A stretch of DNA of 64,000 nucleotides from NCBI RefSeq assembly GCF_011299095.1, contig NZ_CP049889.1, positions 1,964,501 through 2,028,500 on the forward strand, in the 5' to 3' direction. Position 1 is the stretch's first letter. Every line of letters starts with the position of its first letter. Below the pieces are notes generated by a model. It did no database searches. It had not been told where the DNA came from and saw only the letters and a list, made by a program, of their open reading frames with translations. Positions 7,879-17,701 of this stretch are shown piece by piece. Both the position numbers and the translations under genes were made by a program. Origin of the DNA: Jeotgalibaca porci (GTDB lineage Bacteria; Bacillota; Bacilli; Lactobacillales; Aerococcaceae).

Positions 7879-8967
7879 ATGGCAAATGAAACAATCATTA
7901 CTTTGGAAAACGTCAATAAAGTATATGATGACGAAACAGTATTACATAATATAGATTTTGAAATTGAGCGTGGAAAGTTTTATACGCTACTTGGACCATC
8001 CGGTTGTGGTAAAACGACAATTCTTCGCTTAATTGCAGGTTTTACGGAAGCAACAAACGGGATGATTCGCATTAACAATCAAGTCGTTAATGATATCCCA
8101 CCAAATAAAAGACGTGTGAATACGGTGTTTCAGGATTATGCATTGTTTCCACATATGAACGTATTCGATAACGTTGCATTTGGTCTTTCTTTGAAGAAGC
8201 TGCCTAAAAAAGAAATTGAGCAAAGAGTTAAAGATGCCTTGAAGATGGTCCAGTTATCCGGTTATGAGAAACGTGAAATCCGGGAAATGTCTGGTGGACA
8301 ACAACAACGTGTAGCTATTGCGCGTGCGATTATAAACGAGCCGGAAGTGCTGTTACTGGATGAACCACTTTCCGCATTAGATTTGAAATTACGTACGGAA
8401 ATGCAATACGAACTGCGGGATATTCAACGCCGTTTAGGTATTACGTTTATCTTTGTAACGCATGATCAAGAAGAAGCTTTAGCGATGAGTGACTGGATTT
8501 TTGTTATGAACAAAGGACATATTGTCCAAAGTGGTACGCCGGTTGATATTTATGACGAACCAATTAACCGCTTTGTTGCAGATTTCATTGGCGAAAGCAA
8601 TATTGTTCCAGGCCGCATGGTGGAAGACTACCGTGTCAGCTTTGTTGGAAAAGAATTCGAATGTGCCGATGCCGGGATTACTCCAGGCGAAAAGATCGAG
8701 ATTGTTATTCGTCCTGAAGACTTGGAATTGACAACAGTTGATAAAGGGAAATTGGTTGTGAAGGTTGATACCCAATTATTCCGTGGTGTGCATTATGAAA
8801 TCATCGGTTACGATGCTGATGGAAATGAGTGGATGGTTCACTCTACGAAGCGTGCAGAAATAGGCGCAGAAGTTGGCCTGTATTTCAATCCGCAAGATAT
8901 TCATGTTATGCGTTTAGGCGAGACAGAAGAAGAATTCGATGCGCGTCTTGAAAGCTACGAAGAGTAA
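7879..8967 (+). CDS. potA: Spermidine/putrescine ABC transporter ATPase PotA
   Basis: PotA energises polyamine import through PotBCD. The 362-residue protein has Walker [10 protein letters not shown] (39-47), the Q-loop QDYALFP, signature MSGGQQQR, Walker [13 protein letters not shown] and H-loop FVTHDQEEA. It has a C-terminal TOBE-type regulatory domain (from about residue 280). The segment [17 protein letters not shown] is typical of PotA. It opens the transporter genes proper and is followed by potB after 12 bases. Confidence 0.95.
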   Translation: MANETIITLENVNKVYDDETVLHNIDFEIERGKFYTLLGPSGCGKTTILRLIAGFTEATNGMIRINNQVVNDIPPNKRRVNTVFQDYALFPHMNVFDNVAFGLSLKKLPKKEIEQRVKDALKMVQLSGYEKREIREMSGGQQQRVAIARAIINEPEVLLLDEPLSALDLKLRTEMQYELRDIQRRLGITFIFVTHDQEEALAMSDWIFVMNKGHIVQSGTPVDIYDEPINRFVADFIGESNIVPGRMVEDYRVSFVGKEFECADAGITPGEKIEIVIRPEDLELTTVDKGKLVVKVDTQLFRGVHYEIIGYDADGNEWMVHSTKRAEIGAEVGLYFNPQDIHVMRLGETEEEFDARLESYEE

Positions 8968-8979
8968 GGAGGGGTAGAG

Positions 8980-9792
8980 ATGATGACACGTTCAAAAAAC
9001 TGGTTTTCTGCCCCATATCTATTATGGTTAGGCTTGTTCGTAATTATTCCAGTATTACTGATTTTATATCAATCATTCTTTGATGTTTCGGGAAACTTTA
9101 CCCTTGGAAATTATGCAGCTTACTTTACCTCTGGGAATTATGTGGCGATGACTGTCAATTCATTCTTGTATGCCTTTTTAATTACCTTGGTAACGTTCTT
9201 AATTAGTTACCCGACAGCTCTGTTTTTAAGCCGTACAAAACATAAGCAGTTGTGGCTGTCTCTGATTATCTTACCTACTTGGGTAAACTTGCTGCTTAAA
9301 GCCTATGCTTTCATTGGTATTTTCAGCCAAAGCGGCTCTGTGAATCAATTTCTGACATTCTTTGGTTTTGGTTCGCAACAATTATTATTCACGGACTTTA
9401 GTTTTATCTTTGTAGCTTCTTACATTGAACTACCCTTTATGATTTTACCGATTTACAACTCAATTATGGAAATCAATCCCTCATTGCAAATGGCCAGCTA
9501 TGACTTGGGGGCAACGCGTTGGGAAACACTGAGACGTGTCATCTTCCCATTAAGTATGAGCGGCGTGCGCAGCGGGTTCCAAGCGGTCTTTATTCCATCA
9601 TTGTCCTTGTTTATGCTAACGAGAATGATTGGTGGGAACCGAGTTATTACCTTAGGAACTGCGGTTGAACAACATTTCTTGGTTACGCAAAACTGGGGAA
9701 TGGGTTCTACGATTGGCGTTATCCTGATTGTAGCGATGATCGTTATCATGTTCCTTACAGGTGAAAAGAATACTAAAGGAGGGAAAAGATAA
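8980..9792 (+). CDS. potB: Spermidine/putrescine ABC transporter permease PotB
   Basis: The 270-residue inner-membrane permease has about six transmembrane helices. The cytoplasmic EAA loop reads MASYDLGATRWETLRRVIFPLS (key residues A-x-D-L-G-A and F-P), where PotA docks. A ribosome site (AAGGAGGGG) precedes two possible ATGs (8980 and 8983). Its stop TAA shares a base with the potC start, so the two permeases are coupled. Confidence 0.94.
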   Translation: MMTRSKNWFSAPYLLWLGLFVIIPVLLILYQSFFDVSGNFTLGNYAAYFTSGNYVAMTVNSFLYAFLITLVTFLISYPTALFLSRTKHKQLWLSLIILPTWVNLLLKAYAFIGIFSQSGSVNQFLTFFGFGSQQLLFTDFSFIFVASYIELPFMILPIYNSIMEINPSLQMASYDLGATRWETLRRVIFPLSMSGVRSGFQAVFIPSLSLFMLTRMIGGNRVITLGTAVEQHFLVTQNWGMGSTIGVILIVAMIVIMFLTGEKNTKGGKR

Positions 9793-10634
9793 TGCGGTTA
9801 ACCTCCAACTCTAAATGGAATAATTTCTATCTTATCTTTGTATTCGTCGTGTTGTATGCGCCGATTTTCTATTTGATTTTTTACTCCTTTAACGAAGGCG
9901 GTACAATGAATAATTTTACCGGCTTTACGTGGGAACATTATCAAGCTGTATTTGAAGATACTCGTTTAATCGGAATTGTGTTGAATACATTGTTGGTCGC
10001 TTTATTGTCAGCGTTAATTGCAACAGTCGTTGGTACATTTGGTGCGATTTACATCTACTACACGCGGAAAATGAAAACACGCCGGGTATTACTAAGCTTG
10101 AATAATATTTTGATGGTTTCCCCAGATGTTATTATTGGAGCAAGTCTGTTGATTTTATTCACCTTGATTGGCTTTAGCTTAGGCTTTGCCTCTGTCTTAC
10201 TCGCTCACGTTGCGTTCTCGATTCCAATTGTTGTATTGATGGTATTGCCACGGTTATATGAAATGAAAGACTCGATGATTAGTGCAGCTCAAGATTTGGG
10301 CGCTAACTCTTGGCAAGTTATTTCGAGAATCTTGTTGCCAAGTATTACACCGGGAATTTTAAGTGGCTTCTTTATGGCCTTCACGTATTCTTTGGATGAC
10401 TTTGTTGTAACATTTTTCGTAACTGGTAATGGCTTCAGTACCTTGGCAGTGGAGATTTACTCCCGTGCCCGTCGTGGAGTCAGCTTGGAAATTAATGCTT
10501 TGAGTGCATTGATGTTCCTGTTTACTCTAGTTTTGATTTTAGGTTACAATGCCATTCAAATATATGGGCAACGTAAACGTGATAAAGACGTTAAAGCCAT
10601 TGGATTTACAAAAAACGAGGTGGTTGAACCATGA
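9792..10634 (+). CDS. potC: Spermidine/putrescine ABC transporter permease PotC
   Basis: The 280-residue permease has about six transmembrane helices and the EAA loop SAAQDLGANSWQVISRILLP. The segment YSLDDFVVTFFVTG is a PotC hallmark. It forms the membrane channel with PotB. It overlaps potB by one base and potD by four (ATGA), which indicates tight co-translation. Confidence 0.95.
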   Translation: MRLTSNSKWNNFYLIFVFVVLYAPIFYLIFYSFNEGGTMNNFTGFTWEHYQAVFEDTRLIGIVLNTLLVALLSALIATVVGTFGAIYIYYTRKMKTRRVLLSLNNILMVSPDVIIGASLLILFTLIGFSLGFASVLLAHVAFSIPIVVLMVLPRLYEMKDSMISAAQDLGANSWQVISRILLPSITPGILSGFFMAFTYSLDDFVVTFFVTGNGFSTLAVEIYSRARRGVSLEINALSALMFLFTLVLILGYNAIQIYGQRKRDKDVKAIGFTKNEVVEP

Positions 10635-11701
10635 AAAAACTAGTATGGGCTGCAGCTACCGTCTTATCTGTTTGTTTACTCTTGGCTTTCGGAATTGATT
10701 ATTTGAACAAAGCACAAGGATTTACAGGTGAGAATACGTTAACGATTTATAACTGGGGCGATTATATCGAACCCTCTCTGATTAAGAAATTTGAAGAAGA
10801 GACAGGGTATAAAATTTCTTATGAGACATTTGACTCCAACGAAGCAATGTATACGAAAATCAATCAAGGCGGTACCTCTTATGATATTGCTATTCCATCC
10901 GAATATATGATTTCTCGGATGATTGATGAAGATATGGTGATGGAACTGGATCACTCAAAAATCGAAGGACTGGAATACATTAATCCACGCTTCTTGGATT
11001 TGAGTTTTGACGAAGGTAACCGCTATTCGATTCCTTATTTCTGGGGAACGTTAGGAATCATCTACAATGATAAATTTGTTGATGAGGCACCGACTACTTG
11101 GAATGATTTATGGGACGAAACATTTCGGAATGAATTGATGCTGATTGATGGGGCACGTGAAGTAATGGGGATTGGTCTGCAAAGCGAAGGCTACTCTTTA
11201 AATGAAACCGACCCGGAGATATTGGTTGAAATTGCTGCGAAGTTAAAAGAAATGACACCGAATGTCAAAGCAATTATCGCTGATGAAATTAAAATGTACA
11301 TGATTCAAGAAGAAGCTGCGATGGCCGTTACTTTCTCTGGAGAAGCGAGTGAAATGATTTGGGAAAATGAAAATCTACACTACGTCATTCCCGAAGAAGG
11401 AACGAATTTATGGTTTGATAATATCGTCATTCCTAAGACATCTCAAAATACCGAAGGCGCGTATGCGTTCATCAACTTCATGTTAGATCCAGAAAATGCG
11501 GCACTCAATGCAGACTATGTCGGCTATTCAACGCCAAACGATGCGGCACTGGAACTGATGGATCCAGAAGTTACGAGTGATGAACAATTTTATCCTTCTG
11601 ATGAGGCAATTGAATTCATGGAAGTATATGAAAACTTAGGACCAGAACTATTGGGAATCTACAATGATTTGTTCCTAGAAGTAAAAATGTACCAGAATTA
11701 A
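10631..11701 (+). CDS. potD: Polyamine-binding protein PotD
   Basis: The 356-residue extracellular solute-binding protein delivers spermidine or putrescine to PotBC. It has an N-terminal hydrophobic segment (residues 4-22) and the family motif TIYNWGDYIEPSLIKKFEEE. Other conserved parts are FDSNEAMYTKI, DIAIPSEYMI, IPYFWGTLGI and LWFDNIVIPK. A Cys at residue 15 sits in the hydrophobic stretch but the preceding residues are not a good lipobox, so anchoring may be by an uncleaved segment. Last gene of the operon; a terminator follows. Confidence 0.94.
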   Translation: MKKLVWAAATVLSVCLLLAFGIDYLNKAQGFTGENTLTIYNWGDYIEPSLIKKFEEETGYKISYETFDSNEAMYTKINQGGTSYDIAIPSEYMISRMIDEDMVMELDHSKIEGLEYINPRFLDLSFDEGNRYSIPYFWGTLGIIYNDKFVDEAPTTWNDLWDETFRNELMLIDGAREVMGIGLQSEGYSLNETDPEILVEIAAKLKEMTPNVKAIIADEIKMYMIQEEAAMAVTFSGEASEMIWENENLHYVIPEEGTNLWFDNIVIPKTSQNTEGAYAFINFMLDPENAALNADYVGYSTPNDAALELMDPEVTSDEQFYPSDEAIEFMEVYENLGPELLGIYNDLFLEVKMYQN

Positions 11702-11707
11702 CAAAAA

Positions 11708-11754
11708 AGGAAGCCAGAGCTGATAGAATCAGTCTTGGCTTCCTATTTTTTTTG
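11708..11754 (+). terminator. Terminator of potABCD
   Basis: AGGAAGCCA (11708-11716) pairs with TGGCTTCCT (11736-11744), followed by a T-run. Confidence 0.9.
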
Positions 11755-11770
11755 TAATTGTTATCGACTT

Positions 11771-11906
11771 GCGCACTCAAACGCAAAAAAGGATTTGAGT
11801 GCGCAGTTATGGTGCAATTCCGCGCACTCAAACGCAAAAAAGGATTTGAGTGCGCAGTTATGGTGCAAATTCGCGCACTCAAATGCAAAAACAGATTTGA
11901 GTGCGC
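11771..11906. repeat. Tandem array of 51-bp hairpin repeats (2.7 copies)
   Basis: Units start at 11771, 11822 and 11873, a 51-base period. Each has an 11-bp inverted repeat GCGCACTCAAA...TTTGAGTGCGC around a loop with an A-tract, then a 17-base linker starting AGTTATGG (absent after the third copy). The core ACTCAAA-loop-GATTTGAGT is the same as in the 50-bp array at the other end of the pot operon, with the loop homopolymer A instead of T. The array lies between potD and the convergent sdaAA. Confidence 0.92.
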
Positions 11907-11924
11907 ATGGTTAATCTATAACGA

Positions 11925-12836
11925 CTATTCGCCCAAGTAATCGCTGGGTGTAATTTCCATCTCAGTCCCAAAAATTTTCATTTTCAAGCGAATGCCTTCA
12001 CGGGTTGCGGCTAAGCCACCCAAACCCGTTTCTCTCAAAGAAGGTGGGAGGTTTTTTCCGACACGACGCATCGCTTCAATAACGTCATCAGCTGGAATTT
12101 TGTTCGTGAGACCAGCCAATGCCATATCCGCAGAAATCAAGGCATTGACCGCCCCAATAGCATTTCGCTTCACGCAAGGAATTTCAACTAAGCCGGCAAC
12201 TGGATCACAAACTAACCCCAATAAGTTACTTAATGCCATTGCGAGAGCCTCAGAACTTTCTTCAGGTGAGCCACCCGCAATTTCAACTGCAGCAGCGGCA
12301 GCCATTCCGGATGCACTGCCGACTTCCGCCTGACAGCCACCAGCAGCACCGGAAATCATGGCATTATTTGCTATGACCATTCCAAATCCGCTGGCACAAA
12401 AGAGCATCTGAACCATCTGATCTTCGTCTAGCCCGAGTTTATCTTTAATACCAAACATCACGCCAGGCAGAGTACCCGATGAACCAGCAGTTGGCGTAGC
12501 ACAAATTATACCTAATGACGCATTCACTTCGTTTGTCGCAATGGCATTCTCAACAGCAATGAGTAAATCGTCCCCGGAAAGAGATTTCCCACGTTTCCGA
12601 TAATTCATCAGCTTCACCGCTTCGCCACCAGTCAAGCCGGTTGGTGAAAAGACGCCGTCACCAGTCAAGCCTTTCTCAACTGCTTCTTTCATCACGCGAT
12701 AATTCTTACGCATTTGTTCCCATATATCCTCACGCGAACGATGAGAAGTTTGCATTTCCTGTTGCACCATTAATTCGGAAATGGGCACTTGCTTTTCACG
12801 TGCATCGTTTACGAGTTCTTCGACAGATTGATACAT
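11925..12836 (-). CDS. sdaAA: L-serine dehydratase, alpha subunit
   Basis: This iron-sulfur enzyme deaminates L-serine to pyruvate and ammonia. The 303-residue alpha subunit carries the cysteines expected to bind the 4Fe-4S cluster in IICATPTAGSSG, GAAGGCQAEVGSA and LVCDPVAGLVEIPCVKRN. It follows sdaAB by 10 bases on the same strand, the two-gene arrangement typical of Firmicutes. The start has an AGGAGG site. Confidence 0.95.
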   Translation of the reverse strand: MYQSVEELVNDAREKQVPISELMVQQEMQTSHRSREDIWEQMRKNYRVMKEAVEKGLTGDGVFSPTGLTGGEAVKLMNYRKRGKSLSGDDLLIAVENAIATNEVNASLGIICATPTAGSSGTLPGVMFGIKDKLGLDEDQMVQMLFCASGFGMVIANNAMISGAAGGCQAEVGSASGMAAAAAVEIAGGSPEESSEALAMALSNLLGLVCDPVAGLVEIPCVKRNAIGAVNALISADMALAGLTNKIPADDVIEAMRRVGKNLPPSLRETGLGGLAATREGIRLKMKIFGTEMEITPSDYLGE

Positions 12837-12846
12837 CGTTATCCTC

Positions 12847-13527
12847 CTACCTGATTAAAATAGCTTGTTCGATAAAGGGCATTGTATTAATTTCAGAAAT
12901 CATTTCTTTAGAAGGAGAGGTTTCTAAATAGAGAATCACCCATTCATTCTCTTCTTCCCGGAAAATGCGGATATCACTTAAACGGTACCCATGGTTAGTG
13001 AAAAAAACTTCCCAGTCCCGCAGCTTTAATAAACCGAGATGCGAACTGTTTTGTTTAATAAAATAAAGAGGTAAATGCCCATTGATGGTCATCTGGAAGT
13101 CCCCGATTTCAACTGCGTTTAGTTCAATCGAACCACCGCCGATTGAACTGCCTGTTGCGACGATTCGTAAATCATCACGTTCCAGGATCATACGTGCAGT
13201 ATTCGGGTGTCCAACAGGAGAGGGGTCTTTCTCTTCAAAAAAACTTACCGCAATTTGTTGGGATGCTGCCATTTCCACGGCTTTGGGTAACATCGGATCA
13301 TCGGCATTTAAACCTAAAATGCCACCTAAAATGGCAAAGTCCGTTCCATGTCCCAAATGTGTATCCGCAAAGGACTCGTAATAATGAATCGTAATTTTTT
13401 TAGGAATCATACCAAATAGTTGTGCGGCTGCTTTTCCGAGGGCTAAAGCGCCGGCAGTATGTGAACTGGATGGTCCGACCATAATCGGTCCAATAATATC
13501 GAAAACACTACGAAATGTATTAGCCAT
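12847..13527 (-). CDS. sdaAB: L-serine dehydratase, beta subunit
   Basis: The 226-residue beta subunit has the SDH beta-domain signature GPSSSHTAGALALGKAA followed by HYYESFADTHLGHGTD. A C-terminal ACT-like domain (from about residue 150, RLSDIRIFREEENEWVILYLET) is the usual regulatory part. It is the first gene of the operon and is divergent from rpiA, with 140 bases between the starts. A GGAGG-type site precedes the ATG. Confidence 0.94.
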   Translation of the reverse strand: MANTFRSVFDIIGPIMVGPSSSHTAGALALGKAAAQLFGMIPKKITIHYYESFADTHLGHGTDFAILGGILGLNADDPMLPKAVEMAASQQIAVSFFEEKDPSPVGHPNTARMILERDDLRIVATGSSIGGGSIELNAVEIGDFQMTINGHLPLYFIKQNSSHLGLLKLRDWEVFFTNHGYRLSDIRIFREEENEWVILYLETSPSKEMISEINTMPFIEQAILIR

Positions 13528-13626
13528 TTTATACCTCCCACATATTGAATTCGTCCCTCATTATATCAAAACGGAACGAAATAGTCGCATTTCTCATCTA
13601 TCTTTTATTCTAGAAGGAAAGCGCTA

Positions 13627-13635
13627 TGCTATAAT
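13627..13635 (+). promoter_or_regulatory. Extended -10 promoter of rpiA
   Basis: TGCTATAAT (13627-13635) is an extended -10 element 33 bases before the rpiA start. No good -35 box is present at the expected distance, consistent with extended -10 promoters. Confidence 0.55.
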
Positions 13636-13667
13636 TAAAACAATAAGTTTGAAGGGGATTAGATAGT

Positions 13668-14366
13668 ATGGAACTTAAAAAAGCAGTAGGTTTAAAAGCA
13701 GCAGAGTACATCAAATCGGGAATGATTGTAGGTCTGGGAACAGGCTCAACAGCCTACTATTTTGTTGAAGAAATCGGTCGCCGAGTGAAAGAAGAAGGAT
13801 TGGAAGTTACTGGTGTAACAACTTCTATCCGGACGAAAGAACAAGCGTTAAGCTTAGGTATTCCTTTGAAAAATATTGATGACGTTACCCATGTTGATAT
13901 CACTGTAGACGGCGCTGATGAAATCAGTACTGATTTCCATGGGATCAAAGGTGGCGGTGGTGCACACTTAATCGAAAAAATTGTTGCTTCCAATTCTAAA
14001 GAAATTATTTGGATTGTGGATGACAGCAAGATGGTTGATAAATTGGGTGCATTTCCACTCCCATTGGAAGTCATCAAATATGGTTCACAACAAGTATTTA
14101 ATCACCTTGAAGAAAAAGGGTACAAACCTGCTTTTCGAATGGATGAAGCAGGTGGAAAGTATCTAACGGATGAAGATAACTATATTATCGATTTGCATTT
14201 AGGCACGATTGAAAATCCAACTGCTCTTGAAGCGGAATTAAATCAAATGGTAGGTGTCGTTGAACACGGCCTCTTCCTGAACATGGTTACCCGTGTACTG
14301 GTTGGATCAGCTGATGGGGTCCAAGATATTGCAATAGGAAGACAATATTATTCTGAAGGGAAGTAG
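13668..14366 (+). CDS. rpiA: Ribose-5-phosphate isomerase A
   Basis: The 232-residue enzyme interconverts ribose 5-phosphate and ribulose 5-phosphate in the pentose phosphate pathway. Family motifs are [26 protein letters not shown] (catalytic Asp), [14 protein letters not shown] and the C-terminal VEHGLFLNM. The gene lies six bases before a pyrimidine nucleoside phosphorylase, so the pair can feed ribose phosphate from nucleosides into central metabolism. A GAAGGGG site precedes the ATG. Confidence 0.96.
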   Translation: MELKKAVGLKAAEYIKSGMIVGLGTGSTAYYFVEEIGRRVKEEGLEVTGVTTSIRTKEQALSLGIPLKNIDDVTHVDITVDGADEISTDFHGIKGGGGAHLIEKIVASNSKEIIWIVDDSKMVDKLGAFPLPLEVIKYGSQQVFNHLEEKGYKPAFRMDEAGGKYLTDEDNYIIDLHLGTIENPTALEAELNQMVGVVEHGLFLNMVTRVLVGSADGVQDIAIGRQYYSEGK

Positions 14367-14372
14367 AAACAT

Positions 14373-15674
14373 ATGCGCATGGTTGACTTAATTGTTAAGA
14401 AGCAGCAAGGAAAAGAATTAACGAAAGAAGAAATTAATTTCATCATTTCAGGCTTTACAAATGGTACTATTCCGGATTATCAGATGAGCGCTTTTGCAAT
14501 GGCTGTTTATTTCCAAGATATGACCGATAACGAACGGATGGAAATGACAATGGCCATGGCTGAATCTGGCGACCAAATTGATTTGTCTGCAATTGAAGGT
14601 ATTAAAGTAGACAAGCATTCAACTGGGGGAGTAGGCGATACAACAACGCTTGTATTGGCGCCTCTTGTAGCAAGTGCAGGCGTTCCGGTTGCAAAAATGA
14701 GCGGGCGTGGTCTAGGACATACAGGTGGTACCATCGATAAATTAGAATCTGTACCAGGCTTCCACGTAGAGATCTCAGAAGAAAAGTTCATGGAATTAGT
14801 TAATAAAAATAAAGTAGCGGTCGTGGGTCAATCAGGTGATCTAACGCCAGCGGACAAAAAAATCTACGCACTACGTGACGTAACAGGAACAGTAAACTCC
14901 TTGCCGTTGATTGCAAGCTCGATTATGAGTAAAAAAATTGCTTCGGGAGCAGATGCAATCGTACTGGACGTTAAAGTTGGAGCAGGCGCATTTATGAAAA
15001 CACCTGAAGATGCTGAGAAACTAGCGCGCGCAATGGTTTCTATCGGAAATTTAGCGGGTAGAAAAACAATGGCGATTATCTCGGATATGAGCCAACCACT
15101 TGGCCGTGCAGTAGGAAATACCTTAGAAGTTGAAGAAGCGATTGAGACGTTGAAAGGCAACGGACCAAAGGATTTAGAAGAGCTTTGCTTGGTACTTGGT
15201 GCTCAAATGGTTTACCTAGGCGGCGGGGCAGAAAGTTTAGAAGATGCCAAAGCACTGTTGAAAGAAAAATTAACGAACGGAGAAGCATTGGAGCAGTTCA
15301 AGATTTTCTTGGAAGCACAAGATGGGAATCCAAACGTAGTAGAAGACTATTCATTGATGCCACAGGCAAGCATTACTAAAGATGTTAAAGCAACTGAATC
15401 AGGCTACATTACGGAAATTACCGCTGATGATATTGGTGTGGCTGCAATGAAACTTGGAGCAGGACGTGAAACGCAAGAGTCGGTCATTGATTTAGCTGCT
15501 GGATTAATGCTTCATAAAAAAGTAGATGACTATGTTGAAAAAGGCGATGTGATCGTGACGCTTTATGCGAACTTTGAAGATACTGCGGAAGCAGAGAAAA
15601 TGATTCAACAAGCATATCACTACGGAAAAGAAAAAGTAGAACCAGTTCTAATCCATAAAGTTATAACTGAATAG
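14373..15674 (+). CDS. pdp: Pyrimidine-nucleoside phosphorylase
   Basis: The 433-residue enzyme cleaves uridine or thymidine with phosphate to the base and (deoxy)ribose 1-phosphate. The thymidine/pyrimidine phosphorylase signature includes [13 protein letters not shown] (about residues 82-94), [13 protein letters not shown] and [11 protein letters not shown] with the segment SSIMSKKIA. The C-terminal domain ([16 protein letters not shown]) is complete. Length fits the bacterial enzyme. It is co-transcribed with rpiA and ends in a strong bidirectional terminator. Confidence 0.94.
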   Translation: MRMVDLIVKKQQGKELTKEEINFIISGFTNGTIPDYQMSAFAMAVYFQDMTDNERMEMTMAMAESGDQIDLSAIEGIKVDKHSTGGVGDTTTLVLAPLVASAGVPVAKMSGRGLGHTGGTIDKLESVPGFHVEISEEKFMELVNKNKVAVVGQSGDLTPADKKIYALRDVTGTVNSLPLIASSIMSKKIASGADAIVLDVKVGAGAFMKTPEDAEKLARAMVSIGNLAGRKTMAIISDMSQPLGRAVGNTLEVEEAIETLKGNGPKDLEELCLVLGAQMVYLGGGAESLEDAKALLKEKLTNGEALEQFKIFLEAQDGNPNVVEDYSLMPQASITKDVKATESGYITEITADDIGVAAMKLGAGRETQESVIDLAAGLMLHKKVDDYVEKGDVIVTLYANFEDTAEAEKMIQQAYHYGKEKVEPVLIHKVITE

Positions 15675-15675
15675 A

Positions 15676-15720
15676 TTAAATAAACGGCAACCCAGAATTC
15701 TAGGGTTGCCGTTTATTTAA
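15676..15720. terminator. Bidirectional terminator between pdp and the MgtC gene
   Basis: An 18-bp perfect stem (15676-15693 with 15703-15720) has T- and A-rich flanks on both sides. The right arm overlaps the stop codon of the convergent MgtC gene. Confidence 0.9.
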
Positions 15721-16418
15721 TCTCTGAACGAAATACCAACGATAGAATCGCCAATTTCTAGGAATTCACTTATTAATTCACTTGGTTCGGTACGATTCGG
15801 AAGATAGATGGTAAAAATAAAATTATAGACAGGCTCGCCATTCTCGCGAATCATGGCGAAGTCTTCATCAGTGGTTCTCAAATTATATTTATTAAAAAGT
15901 GTTCTAATTTCTTCAATTTGGGTACGGCTGGTTAATTTTATGTCCAGGATATATTTATCACCGGGTTTCGTGATTTTTTTCAATAAATATAACACCGCAA
16001 CTAAAATAAGTGTAGAAATGATAGCGAGGAAATAATATCCATATCCCGCCGCAATTCCTAAGCCTGCTACAGCCCAAATTGTGGCTGCTGTAGTCAATCC
16101 TGAGACTTTATCAATTTGAGTGGTGATGATTGACCCGGCACCCAAAAATCCGATTCCACTGACGATTTGAGCCACGATTCGGGAAAAGTCCGTTGAGATA
16201 ATTCCTTGTAAGTCAGGATTGTCTAATACCAATCTTATTATTGAGAATGAAATTTCGACTTGAATAATGGTTAATATGCACGCCGATACACAAACGATAA
16301 TATTGGTTCGGATTCCCGCTGATTGGTTTTTTCGTTCACGCTCAATACCAACTGCGAGTCCCAAATTAGCAGAAACCAATAGTCGTAAGGCAATTTCTGT
16401 GTAATCTAAATCATACAT
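15717..16418 (-). CDS. MgtC/SapB family membrane protein
   Basis: The 233-residue protein has an N-terminal MgtC domain of four or five membrane helices. The conserved ANLGLAVGIERERKNQSAGIRTNIIV, FLGAGSII and GLTTAATIWAVAGLGIAAG are all present. A C-terminal cytoplasmic ACT-like domain follows (from about residue 150). Family members are linked to growth at low magnesium and modulation of the proton ATPase, but the role here is not determined. It is a single gene, convergent with pdp and divergent from azlC. Confidence 0.88.
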   Translation of the reverse strand: MYDLDYTEIALRLLVSANLGLAVGIERERKNQSAGIRTNIIVCVSACILTIIQVEISFSIIRLVLDNPDLQGIISTDFSRIVAQIVSGIGFLGAGSIITTQIDKVSGLTTAATIWAVAGLGIAAGYGYYFLAIISTLILVAVLYLLKKITKPGDKYILDIKLTSRTQIEEIRTLFNKYNLRTTDEDFAMIRENGEPVYNFIFTIYLPNRTEPSELISEFLEIGDSIVGISFRD

Positions 16419-16547
16419 TTATATCTCACACTCCTCTCTTTCTTTTATTGTAAGAGACTTCATTTCAAAAGTAAAAAAAACCTCCTATGAAAGGACATTT
16501 AATATGATATGATAGTTATATTAAATTTTAATGAGGAGGTTCCCGCG

Positions 16548-17255
16548 GTGAAAAAAGAGGATTGGCTATCAGGAATACGAACCATTTTTCCTGTTAGTAT
16601 CAGCTATATTCCATTGGGATTGGCTTGCGGAATTGTTTTACAACAATCTGGGTTTAATGCATTAGCTGTGTTCTTTACAAGTGTCTTAATATATGGCGGT
16701 GCCTCTCAATTTCTAATCGCATCGATGGTGCTGAGTGGGCTTGCAGCTTTTGAAATTATAACGATGGTCTTTTTTATTAATTTGCGTCATTTATTAATGA
16801 GTTCTACGTTTGCAAAAAGGCTTAGTAAGGAATCGCCTCTATTTACGATGCTCTTTGCTCATATCATTACGGATGAGTCATTTGCAGTTAATACGTTGAA
16901 ATTCCGATTGGATTCGAACTGGACTACCGAAAAAGGGATGGCCGCGAGCATAACTGCTTGGTTGACATGGGTTTTCAGCACAGTCGCAGGATCGCTATTA
17001 GGCAATACCTTTACCGTATCCACTGTCGTGATGAACTACGTTTTAACAGCGATGTTCATTTTCTTGCTTGTCTCACAAATGGAAAATAAGTTACTAGTTT
17101 GGGTAGGGCTCTTTGGATTAGTAGTGGCAGTTTTGATGAAATTAATGATGCCAGGCGGGATTGCTATTTTGGTGGCATCGATTATTTCGTCATTGTTTGG
17201 TGTAACTTTAGAAACGTACATGGGTAAAAAAGGAGGCGCTGTACATGAGTCGTGA
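16548..17255 (+). CDS. azlC: AzlC family branched-chain amino acid exporter subunit
   Basis: The 235-residue membrane protein has about five helices and the AzlC signatures PLGLACGIVLQQSG, YGGASQFL and FFINLRHLLMS. With AzlD it exports branched-chain amino acids or their analogues. I place the start at GTG 16548, eight bases after an AGGAGG site; an upstream in-frame start would read through that site. The 3' end overlaps azlD by 11 bases. Confidence 0.9.
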   Translation: MKKEDWLSGIRTIFPVSISYIPLGLACGIVLQQSGFNALAVFFTSVLIYGGASQFLIASMVLSGLAAFEIITMVFFINLRHLLMSSTFAKRLSKESPLFTMLFAHIITDESFAVNTLKFRLDSNWTTEKGMAASITAWLTWVFSTVAGSLLGNTFTVSTVVMNYVLTAMFIFLLVSQMENKLLVWVGLFGLVVAVLMKLMMPGGIAILVASIISSLFGVTLETYMGKKGGAVHES

Positions 17256-17568
17256 TATCGTAATTATCATTCTCGGGTCTGCCTTAGTAACGTATCTCCC
17301 ACGTTATTTACCAATCCTGTTGTTTAAGGATGCGGAATTGCCACTGTGGTTCCAAAAATGGATGGGCTATTTACCGATATCGATTTTTGCAGCACTTATT
17401 GCAACCGATATTTTCTTCTGGGAAGAGAACTTAAATTTAAACATTCTCGAAAATGCGAAATTATTGCCGTCAGTAGTTACTATTTTTATCGCCTATAAAA
17501 CAAAAAGTATGATTTATTCCATTGTCGCCGGTGTTCTCTCGATTGCTATACTCATTTGGGTACTATGA
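17245..17568 (+). CDS. azlD: AzlD family branched-chain amino acid exporter subunit
   Basis: The 107-residue protein has three to four membrane helices and the AzlD landmark LVTYLPRYLPI near the N-terminus. It is the small partner of AzlC; the 11-base overlap and the AGGAGG site inside the end of azlC point to coupled translation. Confidence 0.9.
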   Translation: MSRDIVIIILGSALVTYLPRYLPILLFKDAELPLWFQKWMGYLPISIFAALIATDIFFWEENLNLNILENAKLLPSVVTIFIAYKTKSMIYSIVAGVLSIAILIWVL

Positions 17569-17652
17569 TGGTTATTCAGACTTTATCAATAAAAATATTG
17601 AATAGAAAGTCCGAATCGTTCCAATCATAAAAGGAAATACTTATACAGAAAG

Positions 17653-17688
17653 AGGCTGGAACCATAAAATTTTGGTTCCAGCCTTTTG
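17653..17688 (+). terminator. Terminator of azlCD
   Basis: AGGCTGGAACC (17653-17663) pairs with GGTTCCAGCCT (17674-17684), followed by TTTT. The convergent fni gene ends just beyond it. Confidence 0.85.
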
Positions 17689-17701
17689 TCTTGTTATCTT
17701 G

